Shown: piece by piece, positions 17,084 to 25,200 of the stretch
How the letters are laid out: each line of letters begins with the position of its first letter
Position numbering within the stretch: position 1 is the stretch's first letter
DNA from: Streptomyces inusitatus
Lineage (GTDB): Bacteria > Actinomycetota > Actinomycetes > Streptomycetales > Streptomycetaceae
DNA length: 64,000 nucleotides
NCBI RefSeq assembly: GCF_014651115.1
Contig: NZ_BMWG01000015.1
Location: 62,001 to 126,000, forward strand
Reading direction: 5' to 3'
The notes under the pieces: generated by a model
Database searches by the model: none
What the model was told of the DNA's origin: nothing
What the model saw: the letters and a program-made list of their open reading frames with translations, nothing else
Made by a program: the position numbers and the translations under genes

Positions 17084-17290
17084 ATCAACACGCACTCCCC
17101 AGCCATTGAGCTGGCCCCCGAAAGAGCCTGGTTCAAGTCGTCCTACAGCGGCGGCACCGGTAACAGCTGCATCGAGGTCGCGGCCCTGGTCGGCCATGTC
17201 GGTGTCCGTGACTCCAAGGTTCAGTCCGGCCCGGCCCTGCTCATCCCCTCGGCCGCCTGGTCCTCCTTCGTGGCCTTCGCCTCGGCCTGA
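17084..17290 (+). CDS. DUF397 protein (copy a) with a non-canonical start
   Basis: The frame ending at TGA 17288-17290 encodes ERAWFKSSYSGGTGNSCIEVA...VGVRDSKVQSGPALLIPSAAWSSFVAFASA, a full DUF397 domain. Between the in-frame stop at 17063 and the domain there is no ATG, GTG or TTG. The best start by position is ATC 17084, 10 nt after GAAGG and 7 nt after the XRE stop; ATT 17105 or CTG 17111 are alternatives. It thus either uses a rare start coupled to the XRE gene or has lost its ATG. DUF397 proteins pair with WhiJ-like regulators and probably modulate them. Confidence 0.6.
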   Translation: MNTHSPAIELAPERAWFKSSYSGGTGNSCIEVAALVGHVGVRDSKVQSGPALLIPSAAWSSFVAFASA

Positions 17291-17304
17291 TCCGTACAGC
17301 GCGA

Positions 17305-17338
17305 CGCGGAGCGCCCCTGCTCGTGGGGGTGCTCCGCG
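17305..17338. terminator. Hairpin terminator after DUF397 copy a
   Basis: CGCGGAGC and GCTCCGCG form an 8-bp outer stem, extended inside by CCCC/GGGG. A nearly identical hairpin follows copy b at 18202-18232, showing that it was duplicated with the gene. Confidence 0.75.
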
Positions 17339-17359
17339 GTTCGTGTGTGCTGGTTCTGG

Positions 17360-17683
17360 TCAGTCAGGGTTCCTGACGACGGATGCGGTCTGCATGCCGT
17401 TGTGCTCGAAGGAGTGCGGGTTGAGTTCGATGCTCTCGATGAGGACGCCGGGGATGTGCTCGATGCGGGCGAGGGCCTGCTTCATCGCGTCCATGAGGTT
17501 GTTCGCCTCGAAGTAGCAGATGAACGTGGTCTCCACCCCGAGAATCTCTTCTCTGCCGACGAAGCCGTCCGCGAAGCTGTCGTGGGTGTCCATGACATCG
17601 TTCTGCTCCACAGTGAGCGGTGCCTGTGGGTGCATGAGGAAGTGCCAGCTAGGCACAGCGCTGGTGATGTCTGACGAACTCAT
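17360..17683 (-). CDS. Module A, second gene: unknown 107-aa protein
   Basis: A soluble, acidic protein: PSWHFLMHPQAPLTVEQNDVMDTHDSFADGFVGRE, then FICYFEANNLMDAMKQALARIEHIPGVLIESIEL. The alternation suggests a small alpha/beta (ferredoxin-like) fold. It has a strong AAGGAGG site 5 nt before ATG 17683 although its start lies inside the upstream gene (35-bp overlap), so it is made in quantity relative to its partner. A diverged homologue stands at 19114-19440 in the same arrangement. I do not recognise the family; a role as the antitoxin-like partner is only a guess from layout. Confidence 0.75.
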   Translation of the reverse strand: MSSSDITSAVPSWHFLMHPQAPLTVEQNDVMDTHDSFADGFVGREEILGVETTFICYFEANNLMDAMKQALARIEHIPGVLIESIELNPHSFEHNGMQTASVVRNPD

Positions 17684-17879
17684 CGATCCTCCTTGCTTCT
17701 GTTCCTGTGCTCTGGGGAGTGCAACTCACAATCAAGTTCTTTGTGCAGCGGCAGCAGATGACATATCCCCAGCGATGACTCTTCTTGTCGTGCGTCACCT
17801 TAAAGCCTTGCGCCTCAGCTCTCTTGAGTGCGGCTTCAACATCTTTCTTCTGATGCCGGTCCCCGATTCCCATGGTCAT
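17649..17879 (-). CDS. Module A, first gene: unknown 76-aa basic protein, HicA-like features
   Basis: The sequence MTMGIGDRHQKKDVEAALKR, GFKVTHDKKSHRWGYVICCRC, then STGTEARRIDEFVRHH. The helix-strand-strand-strand-helix order, the basic charge and a conserved His in (K)SHRWG recall HicA/YcfA mRNA interferases, whose catalytic His is in GSH; the likeness is weak. Two to four cysteines (CCRC, SCTP) might bind metal. Starts at 17879 or 17873 (both ATG) are equally possible; the frame is open to 17984. It overlaps the downstream partner by 35 bp and is divergent from DUF397 copy b. Confidence 0.7.
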   Translation of the reverse strand: MTMGIGDRHQKKDVEAALKRAEAQGFKVTHDKKSHRWGYVICCRCTKNLIVSCTPQSTGTEARRIDEFVRHHQRCA

Positions 17880-17974
17880 ATGAGTACGCACTCCGCTTGG
17901 CTCGGGCGGGGAACAGCCAGTTGGATCACCCGAACGGGACACTGTTCGTATGGGTGTGCCCAGTTGTGGGAACG

Positions 17975-18195
17975 GATGGTGCATGACCCTCAGTGGAGTG
18001 CTTCAGGAAGTACCCGAGAGCGCTTGGTTCAAGTCGTCCTACAGCGGCGACACCGGCAACAACTGCGTTGAGGTCGCGGCCCTGGCCGGCCGGGTCGGTG
18101 TCCGTGACTCCAAGGTCCGGTCGGGCCCGGCCCTGGTCGTCCCCTCGGCTGCCTGGTCGTCCTTCGTGGCCTTCGCCTCGGCCTGATCCGTACAG
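17975..18195 (+). repeat. 221-bp exact direct repeat, copy 1
   Basis: Identical at every base to 19729-19949. It spans DUF397 copy b from 8 bp before the ATG to 9 bp after the stop. Outside it, similarity continues upstream with scattered mismatches (about 17870-17974) and ends soon downstream. Confidence 0.95.
17983..18186 (+). CDS. DUF397 protein (copy b)
   Basis: 67 residues from ATG 17983: MTLSGVLQEVPESAWFKSSYSG, CVEVAALAGRVGVRDSKVRSGP, AAWSSFVAFASA, a complete DUF397 domain. An in-frame ATG at 17950 would add 11 residues lacking family likeness. The gene and its flanks (17975-18195) are identical at every base to 19729-19949. It has no adjacent XRE gene of its own, so all three DUF397 copies may serve the regulator at 16186. 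Confidence 0.85.
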   Translation: MTLSGVLQEVPESAWFKSSYSGDTGNNCVEVAALAGRVGVRDSKVRSGPALVVPSAAWSSFVAFASA

Positions 18196-18201
18196 TGCGA
18201 C

Positions 18202-18232
18202 GCGGAGCGCCCCTGCTCATGGGGTGCTCCGC
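18202..18232. terminator. Hairpin terminator after DUF397 copy b
   Basis: GCGGAGCGCCCC and GGGGTGCTCCGC form a 12-bp stem (one G-T pair) with a 7-nt loop. It also closes the convergent kinase pseudogene. Copy c lacks this hairpin. Confidence 0.78.
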
Positions 18233-18253
18233 AGTTCGTGTCTGCGGGCGTGG

Positions 18254-19055
18254 TCAATACATCTGGGCCGAGCGGTGGTCGACCCATACTTTCGCCGCCG
18301 TTTCCATGGCACGAAGCCATGTCTGCTCCGGGTACCGCTGCGCCCAGTGGCGGAACATCCGGAGGTTGGCTCTGGCGAACGCGTCGATACCTCGGGGGTC
18401 TGATCTCGACCAGCCGGGGCACGGGGACACCAGATTCTCCGCCGACGCCGGAGTGTGACCGGCGGCGATGAGTTGAAGGATCAGCAACGAGGGGTCGATG
18501 AAGCCGGCTCCGCGCGTTGGCCAGGCCCAGTCGACCGCCCAGCTGTGGCCTGTGCCGACGAGGAAGTTGCCAGGTGCCACATCTCCGTGGATGAGGCTGT
18601 CGCCTCGGAACAACTGAGCTTCCGCCTCGTCGGCCGCGAAGGCGTCCCACCGTGTTTCGTGCCAGTCCTCAACCAAGGAGGGCAAGGCGATTTCCCCGAT
18701 TCGGCCAAGCAGATCCAGCACAGCCGCAAGGTCCGGAGAGTCCGGCTCGAAGCGGCTCGGTCGGCCCTCCACCTGTTCGAAGCCGAGCGCCATCCACCGG
18801 TCGTTCTCTGTGTGCCAGCACAGGCGGGGTGAGACCGACTGAACAAACTTGTTGATCCGACGCTCTCGGATGAGCGAATCCCGACGCCCTCTTTCCTGTT
18901 CCGGACACCTTTGGCAAAGAAGCGGCCGAGATCACCATCCATCAGTACCAGGACGTCAGACATGAATCCGCGTTCGGTGGGCTTCAGCTCCTTCACAGGA
19001 CCGGTGAAGGGCTCTACCAGTGCCAGGAAGCGGAGTCAGGGAGGCGTTCGGTCAT
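18254..19055 (-). pseudogene. Aminoglycoside-phosphotransferase-family kinase, frameshifted
   Basis: The C-terminal half is intact in one frame: WMALGFEQVEGRPSRFEP, LIHGDVAPGNFLVG (catalytic HGDxxxxN) and AVDWAWP (metal Asp). The continuation DSLIRERRINKFVQSVSPRLCWHTEND is in that frame, but the preceding GFMSDVLVLMDGDLGRFFAKGV is one frame off (slip near 18880-18890), and the likely N-terminus MTERLPDSASW, with a good AGGGAAG site, is off once more (slip near 19012-19022). Two one-base deletions account exactly for 802 instead of 804 nt. Such stand-alone kinases act on unknown small molecules. Probably dead. Confidence 0.72.
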
Positions 19056-19113
19056 TCGTCAACTTCCCTTGCCTCGCCGACAAGCTGTTTGTCGTCGTTC
19101 GTGTGGGGGGTGG

Positions 19114-19440
19114 CTAGTCGGGAAGCTGCACGACTGACTTGGTCAGCATCCCGTTGTGCTCGAAGGAGCAGGGGTCCAGTTCGATGCTGCTGATGAGGAC
19201 ACCTGGGATGTCTTCGATTCGGAGGAGAGCCTGCTTCATGGCGTCCATGAGGTCGTCCGCCTCGAAGAAGCAGACGAACTTGGTGAATACTCCAGGACGT
19301 TCCTCCCGGCTGATGAAGCCGTCGGCGAAGCTGTCCAGGTGGTCCATGGTGTTGCACTGATCTGGGGTCAGCGGATCTTGAGCATGCATGATGAAGTGCC
19401 AGCTAGGCGTGGCTGCGGTGCTTTCTGATGAAGCCGTCAA
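19114..19440 (-). CDS. Module B, second gene: unknown 108-aa protein
   Basis: Homologue of the 17360-17683 product. The cores align throughout: PSWHF(I/L)MH, DSFADGF, the LMDAMKQAL helix, RIE-IPGVLI-SIEL and SFEHNGM. The start is TTG 19440, weaker than the ATG of module A and preceded by a less clear GAGGCGAAGAG site. It overlaps its upstream partner by 38 bp. Many substitutions relative to module A at the protein level show that the two modules diverged long before the neighbouring DUF397 genes became identical. Confidence 0.7.
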   Translation of the reverse strand: MTASSESTAATPSWHFIMHAQDPLTPDQCNTMDHLDSFADGFISREERPGVFTKFVCFFEADDLMDAMKQALLRIEDIPGVLISSIELDPCSFEHNGMLTKSVVQLPD

Positions 19441-19633
19441 TTCTCTTCGCCTCGTTTCCTGTGCTCTGAGGGGTACAGTTCACTGTGATGTCGTCATTGC
19501 AGGGGCAGCAGATGACGAATCCCCAGCGGTGTCGGTTCTTATCGTGCTTCACCTTAAGTCCACAGGCCTCAGCCCTTTTTAGTGCGGCTTCAGCATCTTT
19601 CTTCTGATGTCGGTCCCCGATTCCCATGGTCAT
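19403..19633 (-). CDS. Module B, first gene: unknown 76-aa basic protein
   Basis: Homologue of the 17649-17879 product: MTMGIGDRHQKKDAEAALKR is almost unchanged, followed by KHDKNRHRWGFVICCPC and STGNEAKRIDGFIRKH. The Ser of module A's SHRWG motif is Arg here; the His is kept. The start is ATG 19633 (or 19627), with the frame open to 19738. Same overlap architecture as module A. Divergent from DUF397 copy c across a spacer that is also duplicated. Confidence 0.7.
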   Translation of the reverse strand: MTMGIGDRHQKKDAEAALKRAEACGLKVKHDKNRHRWGFVICCPCNDDITVNCTPQSTGNEAKRIDGFIRKHRSHA

Positions 19634-19728
19634 ATGAGTACGCATCCTGCTCGGCTTCGGCAGGGAACAGCCGGTTGGATCACTCGAACGGGACGCTGTT
19701 CGTATGGGTGTGCCCAGTTGTGGGAACA

Positions 19729-19949
19729 GATGGTGCATGACCCTCAGTGGAGTGCTTCAGGAAGTACCCGAGAGCGCTTGGTTCAAGTCGTCCTACAGCG
19801 GCGACACCGGCAACAACTGCGTTGAGGTCGCGGCCCTGGCCGGCCGGGTCGGTGTCCGTGACTCCAAGGTCCGGTCGGGCCCGGCCCTGGTCGTCCCCTC
19901 GGCTGCCTGGTCGTCCTTCGTGGCCTTCGCCTCGGCCTGATCCGTACAG
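19729..19949 (+). repeat. 221-bp exact direct repeat, copy 2
   Basis: Identical to 17975-18195, 1754 bp away in the same orientation. It covers DUF397 copy c. Recombination between the copies would delete the kinase pseudogene and module B. Confidence 0.95.
19737..19940 (+). CDS. DUF397 protein (copy c)
   Basis: 67 residues, identical in protein and DNA to copy b. Downstream sequence departs at once and lacks the hairpin found after copies a and b, so the duplication boundary lies within a few bases of the stop. The NUDIX gene follows 137 bp later and may be read through from here. Confidence 0.85.
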   Translation: MTLSGVLQEVPESAWFKSSYSGDTGNNCVEVAALAGRVGVRDSKVRSGPALVVPSAAWSSFVAFASA

Positions 19950-20077
19950 CGCGATGCACGGAACTCACGGTGGTGGAAACCTGGACAGGTCGGGCCTGGG
20001 CGTGACCTGTACCCCAGGGCAGGGGTTGAGCTGGCATCGCGAGCGCTGGATGTGCTTGCCCTGTCGGAAGAGTGCGT

Positions 20078-20533
20078 ATGAAGCGGATCATCGCTCGGGT
20101 GTGGAAACTGATTCGTGGCCCGTTGCAGTGGCGCGTGCTGTGGTTCGCGCACGCGAAATTCATGGTCGGTGTCACGGGCGTTGTGCGTAACGACGCGGGG
20201 GAATTCCTGCTTCTGAAACACCGCATGTGGCCCGCCGACCGTCCGTGGGGTCTTCCTACCGGATATGCCGTCAAGGGTGAGGAGTTCCCGAAGACCGTTG
20301 TTCGGGAGGTCAGGGAAGAGACGGGCCTTGAAGTGGTGCCGGGTCGGCTGGTTCAGGTGACCAGCGGATACAAACTCCGCGTGGAGGTCGCGTACGAGGC
20401 TCTGTATGTGGGTGGGGCGCTCAGGATTGACGGCTTTGAGATCCTGGAGGCGAAGTGGTTCAGCCTGGACATGCTTCCGGAGGGGATGCAGGAGTCTCAT
20501 GTCCAGCTCATTAAGTCGGGTGCTCCGGATTGA
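20078..20533 (+). CDS. NUDIX hydrolase
   Basis: 151 residues from ATG 20078 (GTG 20072 is also possible; GGAAGAG precedes both). The NUDIX box is complete: G62-x5-E68-x7-R76-E77-x2-E80-E81-x-G83-L84, with WGLPTGYAVKGEE before it. The first 28 residues are basic and amphipathic (KRIIARVWKLIRG) and may touch the membrane. The family cleaves nucleoside diphosphate-X compounds; the substrate here is unknown. It lies at the end of the lower-GC accessory region. Confidence 0.85.
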   Translation: MKRIIARVWKLIRGPLQWRVLWFAHAKFMVGVTGVVRNDAGEFLLLKHRMWPADRPWGLPTGYAVKGEEFPKTVVREVREETGLEVVPGRLVQVTSGYKLRVEVAYEALYVGGALRIDGFEILEAKWFSLDMLPEGMQESHVQLIKSGAPD

Positions 20534-20693
20534 CGGAACTCGGCCGTTCAGGTGGTCGTGTGCGCCCAGGAGGGGGCTTTGTCGGGCGTGGCTGCTTGGT
20601 TGTGTGGGGTTTGGGGTGAAGGGAGCAGTGTGGTCCGTTGTGTTGCGGATCGGGGAGGGGGGATTGGCGCGGAGCGGTGAGGAGGGTGTGGGC

Positions 20694-21416
20694 ATGGGGC
20701 TGAAGAGGTGGGTGCCGCTGTGGGTGGGGGCGGTGGCGGTGGCGGTGGTGAGCTTGGGGGGTGTGTCCGGTGCCTCTTCGGCGGGTGCCGCTGAGCGCAT
20801 GCCTGGCGTGGAGGGCCCGGAGGCGGCGGAGGAGTGTCATCCGGGGGCGGGGCCGTATCAGAGGGAGATTGAGGCGCATCTGGGGCTGGTGGCCGACGGT
20901 CGGCAGTCGGCGGGGGACTGCGGGGTGATCGCCGAGTATCAGCGGAAGCATGGGATCGAGCCGGCGCAGGGGTATGCGGGGCTGTACACCTACCGGGCGG
21001 TGGTGTGGGAGAGGGCGCTGGCGGAGGGGGATGGGATCGAGGGGTGTCCGGACGCCGGTGGGGTGGTGGTGTGTGTGGACATGGATCGGCAGATCCTGTG
21101 GGTGGAGGATGAGGGGCGGGTGATTTTCCGGCCGGTGCCGGCGCGTACGGGGATGCCGGGGTACGGGACGCGGACGGGGTGGTTCGAGATTTATCAGCGG
21201 GAGAGGGAGTTCTGGTCCACGCAGTTCGAGGGGCCGATGCCGTTCTCCCAGTTCTTCAGCGGTGGGCAGGCCCTGCACGCCAGCTATCGGCCCATCTTCG
21301 AGGACCCGGGCTCGCACGGCTGCGTGAATCTCCGTTATGAGGACGCGGAGGCGCTGTGGAACGGGCTGAGGATCGGTGACCAGGTGTATGTGTGGGGGGC
21401 CAGGGTCGGCGACTGA
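20694..21416 (+). CDS. Secreted L,D-transpeptidase (YkuD domain)
   Basis: 240 residues: a signal peptide to about residue 33, a small peptidoglycan-binding-like helical domain (about 50-105), then a YkuD domain with His195, and Ser207-His208-Gly209-Cys210 in SHGCVNL; Cys210 is the nucleophile. It would form 3-3 crosslinks or attach proteins to peptidoglycan outside the membrane. ATG 20694 follows GAGGAGGG. The gene is unusually rich in GGG codons compared with its neighbours. Convergent with the sortase-like gene 20 bp away, with no hairpin between. Confidence 0.88.
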   Translation: MGLKRWVPLWVGAVAVAVVSLGGVSGASSAGAAERMPGVEGPEAAEECHPGAGPYQREIEAHLGLVADGRQSAGDCGVIAEYQRKHGIEPAQGYAGLYTYRAVVWERALAEGDGIEGCPDAGGVVVCVDMDRQILWVEDEGRVIFRPVPARTGMPGYGTRTGWFEIYQREREFWSTQFEGPMPFSQFFSGGQALHASYRPIFEDPGSHGCVNLRYEDAEALWNGLRIGDQVYVWGARVGD

Positions 21417-21436
21417 GCCCGGGCGGGACGAGCCGG

Positions 21437-22090
21437 TCAGCGGGGGACGGCGGCGGACACCAGCAGTCCGACCTGTTCGGAGACGGCCGTGGGTTCCTCG
21501 GCCTCCCCCTCCTCCTTCTCCTCGGGGTCGTTCTTCTTGGGCGGCGGGGTGAGGGCGACGACGCGGAGTTCGCGCCCGTCCGGCTTCTTCGCGGCCTCGG
21601 CGGCGGTCGGAAGCTCCCGGCTGATCATTTGGATGCGGTTGATGGTGAAGGTGGTCGTGGTGCCGTCGGTGTGCGTGATCTTCGCCTTGTCGCCGACGGC
21701 GGCCCGGGTGAGGCCGTAGAGGGGGCCGGGGCTGTCCTCCGTACCGACCTGGCCGCTGAGCACTGCCGCGCCCTTGTTCCCGGGGGCGACGCCGCCGGCC
21801 AGCCAGCCGATTCGGCCGGTGGCGTCGGGGGCGGTGACCTTCTGGTCCGTCCCGCCCTTGAGCCGTACAACATCCACCGGGTCCGCTCCATGGTCACCGG
21901 CACGGCCATCGGCTCGTACCAGGGAGAAGGCGCGAGGGGCCTTGGAACCGCCTGCCCGCTGGTCGTCGGAGCCGGGAGGGGTGCCGCCGGACGGCGCACC
22001 GCAGGCGGTGAGGAAGAGGAACACGGGCAGTGTGATCAGGGCCGCGATCCTCAGCGAGGATCTGGTCCCGGGCCGGGCTGGACGGTACAC
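21437..22090 (-). CDS. Sortase-fold (class F-like) lipoprotein lacking catalytic residues
   Basis: 217 residues. Lipobox LTAC with Cys30, a linker to about 70, then a class F sortase-like core: GWLAGGVAPGNKGAAVLSGQVG, PLYGLTRAAVGDKAKITHTDG, FTINRIQMISRELPT and ELRVVALTPPP. In active class F enzymes these read GxxxIAGHVD and LRLITC. Here the catalytic His is Gln114, and the Cys position is Leu within RVVAL; Cys30 is the only cysteine. It cannot be a transpeptidase and is probably a binding or scaffold protein. GTG 22090 follows GAGGAGGAG. It lies downstream of the giant DUF11 gene in the same direction, separated by a terminator. Confidence 0.72.
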   Translation of the reverse strand: MYRPARPGTRSSLRIAALITLPVFLFLTACGAPSGGTPPGSDDQRAGGSKAPRAFSLVRADGRAGDHGADPVDVVRLKGGTDQKVTAPDATGRIGWLAGGVAPGNKGAAVLSGQVGTEDSPGPLYGLTRAAVGDKAKITHTDGTTTTFTINRIQMISRELPTAAEAAKKPDGRELRVVALTPPPKKNDPEEKEEGEAEEPTAVSEQVGLLVSAAVPR

Positions 22091-22203
22091 CGGACTCCTC
22101 CTCGGACTCGGATTCAGCGGGCCGCTGACGGCGACCGAGCCTAGAAGAGGACTCGTACGGCCGGGCCCGACACCGCCGGAGGGAAGGGCCGGGTCACCCG
22201 AAC

Positions 22204-22241
22204 GGGTTGTGCCCGGCGCCCAGGGGCGCCGGGCACAACCC
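22204..22241. terminator. Terminator hairpin after the DUF11 gene
   Basis: A perfect 17-bp G/C-rich stem with a CAGG loop starts 29 bp beyond the DUF11 stop codon (minus-strand direction) and lies before the sortase-like gene, so the latter needs its own promoter. Confidence 0.87.
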
Positions 22242-22269
22242 GTCGGTCATTCGCGTCGCGGTGTCTCAC

Positions 22270-25200
22270 TCAGGCGGCGCGGGCTCCTTCCGGCTCCCTT
22301 CCGGCGACGGTCCTCTTGTCCTTGCCCTTGTCCTTCGGCTTGACCTTGCCGCTGGTGGTGCAGCGGGGGTCGTCGCTGTCCGGCTCGCAGTTGTTGCCGG
22401 GGGTGTCGGAGACCACGGTGTTGATCAGCTTCAGGTCGCCGAACGTACGGCTGTAGGTGGTGACGGAGAAGGTGATCGTCGCGGTCTGGCCGGGGGCGAG
22501 CGCGCCGCTCCAGCTGAGGATGGGTTCGTTGTAGGTGACGGTGCCTCGGGTGGCGGCGGCGTCGCCGTTGTAGGCGGCGTCGTCCAGCAGACCGCTCAGG
22601 TCGTCGGTGAACGATGCCGGGTCCGCGGCGGTGTAGGCGGCGGTGCCGGTGTTGGTGACCGTGATGGTGTAGTCGACGGTGTCTCCGGGCCGCACGGTCG
22701 AGGGGCCGTTCTGCTCCTTGACGATGGTCAGCTCCGGGCGGCCGTTGACGGGGGTGTTGGTGGTGTCGGTGTTGTTGCCCGGGTCCGGGTCGGGGTCGTC
22801 GCCGGTCACGGTGACGGTGTTGGCGATGGAGCCGGTGGCGTCGGCCGCCACCGTGCCGGACACCGTCACCGTCACACTCTCGCCCACGGCCAGCGGTCCG
22901 CCGGTGCAGGTGAGCCGCCCGGCCCCGATGCCGCAGCCGTCACTGGTGGTGGACGGGTTCTGGATCTGGGTGGGCAGGGTGTCGGTCAGGGCCCAGCCGG
23001 TGGAGTCGTCCGGTCCGTTGTTGGTGACGGTGATGGTGTACGAGATCTGCCCGCCCGCGACCACGGATGCCGGTCCGGTCTTGGTGACCGCGAGGTCCAC
23101 CTCCACGGGCAGCGGTGTCACCGTGGTGTTGGTGGTGTCGGTGTTGTTGCCGGGGTTCGGGTCGGGGTCGTTTCCGTCGACCGTGACGGTGTTGGTGATG
23201 CTGGTCGCGTTCGGCGATGCCGTGCCCGTGAGGGTGATGGTGGTGCTGTCGCCCACGGCGAGTGCGCCGCCGGTGCAGGTCAGAGTGCCCGCGCTGATCG
23301 AGCAGCCTGCCGTGGTGGTGGCCGCGTTGGTCAGCCCCGCCGGGATCGGGTCGGAGAGGGTCCAGCCGGTCGAGTCGGAGGGGCCGTTGTTGGTGACCGT
23401 GATCGTGTAGCTGACCGTGCTGCCGGCCGCCACCGATGCCGGGCCCGACTTGGTGACGGCGAGGTCCGCCGACACGCCCACCGTGGTGGTGGTCGAGTCC
23501 TGGTTGTTGTTCGGGTTGGGGTCGGGGTCGTCGCCGTCGACGATGGCGGTGTTCACGATGGTGCCCGCGTTCGCGGCGGCGGTGCCAGTGAGGGTGATGG
23601 TGGTGCTGTCGCCCGCCGTGAGTGCGCCGCCGGTGCAGGTCAGCGTCCCGCCGCTGATGGAGCAGCCGGAGGTGGTGGTGGCCGCGTTCTCCAGTCCGGC
23701 GGGGATCGCGTCGGTCAGGGTCCAGCCGGTGGAGTCGTCCGGTCCGTTGTTGGACACGGTGATCGTGTACGTCACCGAGTCCCCGGGAAGGACGGACGCG
23801 GGCCCGGTCTTGGTGACCGCGAGGTCGACCTCCGGCACGGGCAGCGGTGTCACCGTGGTGTTGGTGGTGTCGGTGTTGTTGCCCGGGTCCGGGTCGGGGT
23901 CGTTTCCGTCGACCGTGGCGGTGTTGGTGATCGTGCCCGCGTTCGGCGCGGTGCCGGTGAGGGCGATGGTGGCGCTGTCGCCCACGGCGAGCGGTCCGCC
24001 GGTGCAGGTCAGGGTCCCGGCGGTGATGGAGCAGCCGGGTGTGGTGGTGGCCGCGTTGGCCAGTCCGGCGGGGATCGCGTCGGTGACGGTCCAGCCGGTG
24101 GAGTCGGACGGGCCGTTGTTCGTGACGACGATCGCGTACGACACCGTGCCGCCGACGGTCACCGCGCTGGGGCCGGTCTTGTTCAGGGCCAGGTCGGCCG
24201 AGGGATTGACCGTGGTGTTGGTGGTGTCGGTGTTGTTGCCGGGGTTCGGGTCGGGGTCGTCGCCGTCCACGGTGGCGGTGTTCACGATGGTGCCCGCGTT
24301 CGCGGCGGCGGTGCCGGTGAGGGTGATGGTGGTGCTGTCGCCCGCCGCGAGCGGTCCGCCGGTGCAGGTCAGGGTCCCGGCGGTGATGGAGCAGCCGGGG
24401 GTGGTGGTGGCGGCGTTCGTCAGCCCGGCGGGGATGGAGTCGGCCACCGTCCAGCCCGTCGAGTCCGACGGTCCGTTGTTGGTGACGGTGATGGTGTACG
24501 TGACCTCGCCACCGGCTGTGACCGACGCGGGGCCGGTCTTGTTCAGGGCCAGATCGACGGACAGGTTCACCGTGGTGTTGGTGGTGTCGGTGTTGTTGTC
24601 CGGGTTGGGGTCGGGGTCGTCCCCGTCGACGGTGGCGGTGTTGGTGATGCTGGTGGCGTTCACGTCGGCGGTGCCGGTGAGCGCGATGGTGGTGCTGCCG
24701 CCCACGGCGAGTGCGCCGCCGGTGCAGGTCAGGGTTCCGCCGGTGATGGAGCAGCCGGGGGTGGTGGTGGCCGCGTTGTCCAGCCCGGCCGGGATCGGGT
24801 CGGTGACGGTCCAGCCGGTCGAGGCGTCCGGTCCGTTGTTGGTGACGGTGATCGTGTACGAGACCTGTCCGCCCGCCGTCACGGATGCCGGGCCGGTCTT
24901 CGTCAGGGCGAGGTCCACCGAGGCCGGGGTGACGGTCGTGGTCGTGGTGTCGGTGTTGTTGTCCGGGTTGGGATCGTCCTCGTCGCCGGTGACCGTCGCC
25001 GTGTTGGTGACGGTGGTCGCCCCGGGAGCCGCCGTGCCGGTGAGGGCGATGGTGGTGCTGTCGCCGACGGGGAGTGCGCCGCCGGTGCAGGTGAGGGTTC
25101 CGCCGGTGATGGAGCAGCCGGGTGTGGTGGTGGCCGCGTTGGCCAGTCCGGCGGGGATCGTGTCGGTGACGGTCCAGCCGCTGGAGTCGTCCGGTCCGTT

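Noticed and set aside
17950..17982. An earlier ATG start (17950) for DUF397 copy b, likewise 19704 for copy c
   Set aside because: The extra residues do not resemble DUF397 N-termini and overlap the divergent module promoter; ATG 17983/19737 fits the family length.
14828..20533. Integrated phage or integrative element with attachment sites
   Set aside because: No integrase, transposase, replication gene, tRNA or flanking direct repeat was found; the resolvase-like protein lacks key residues.
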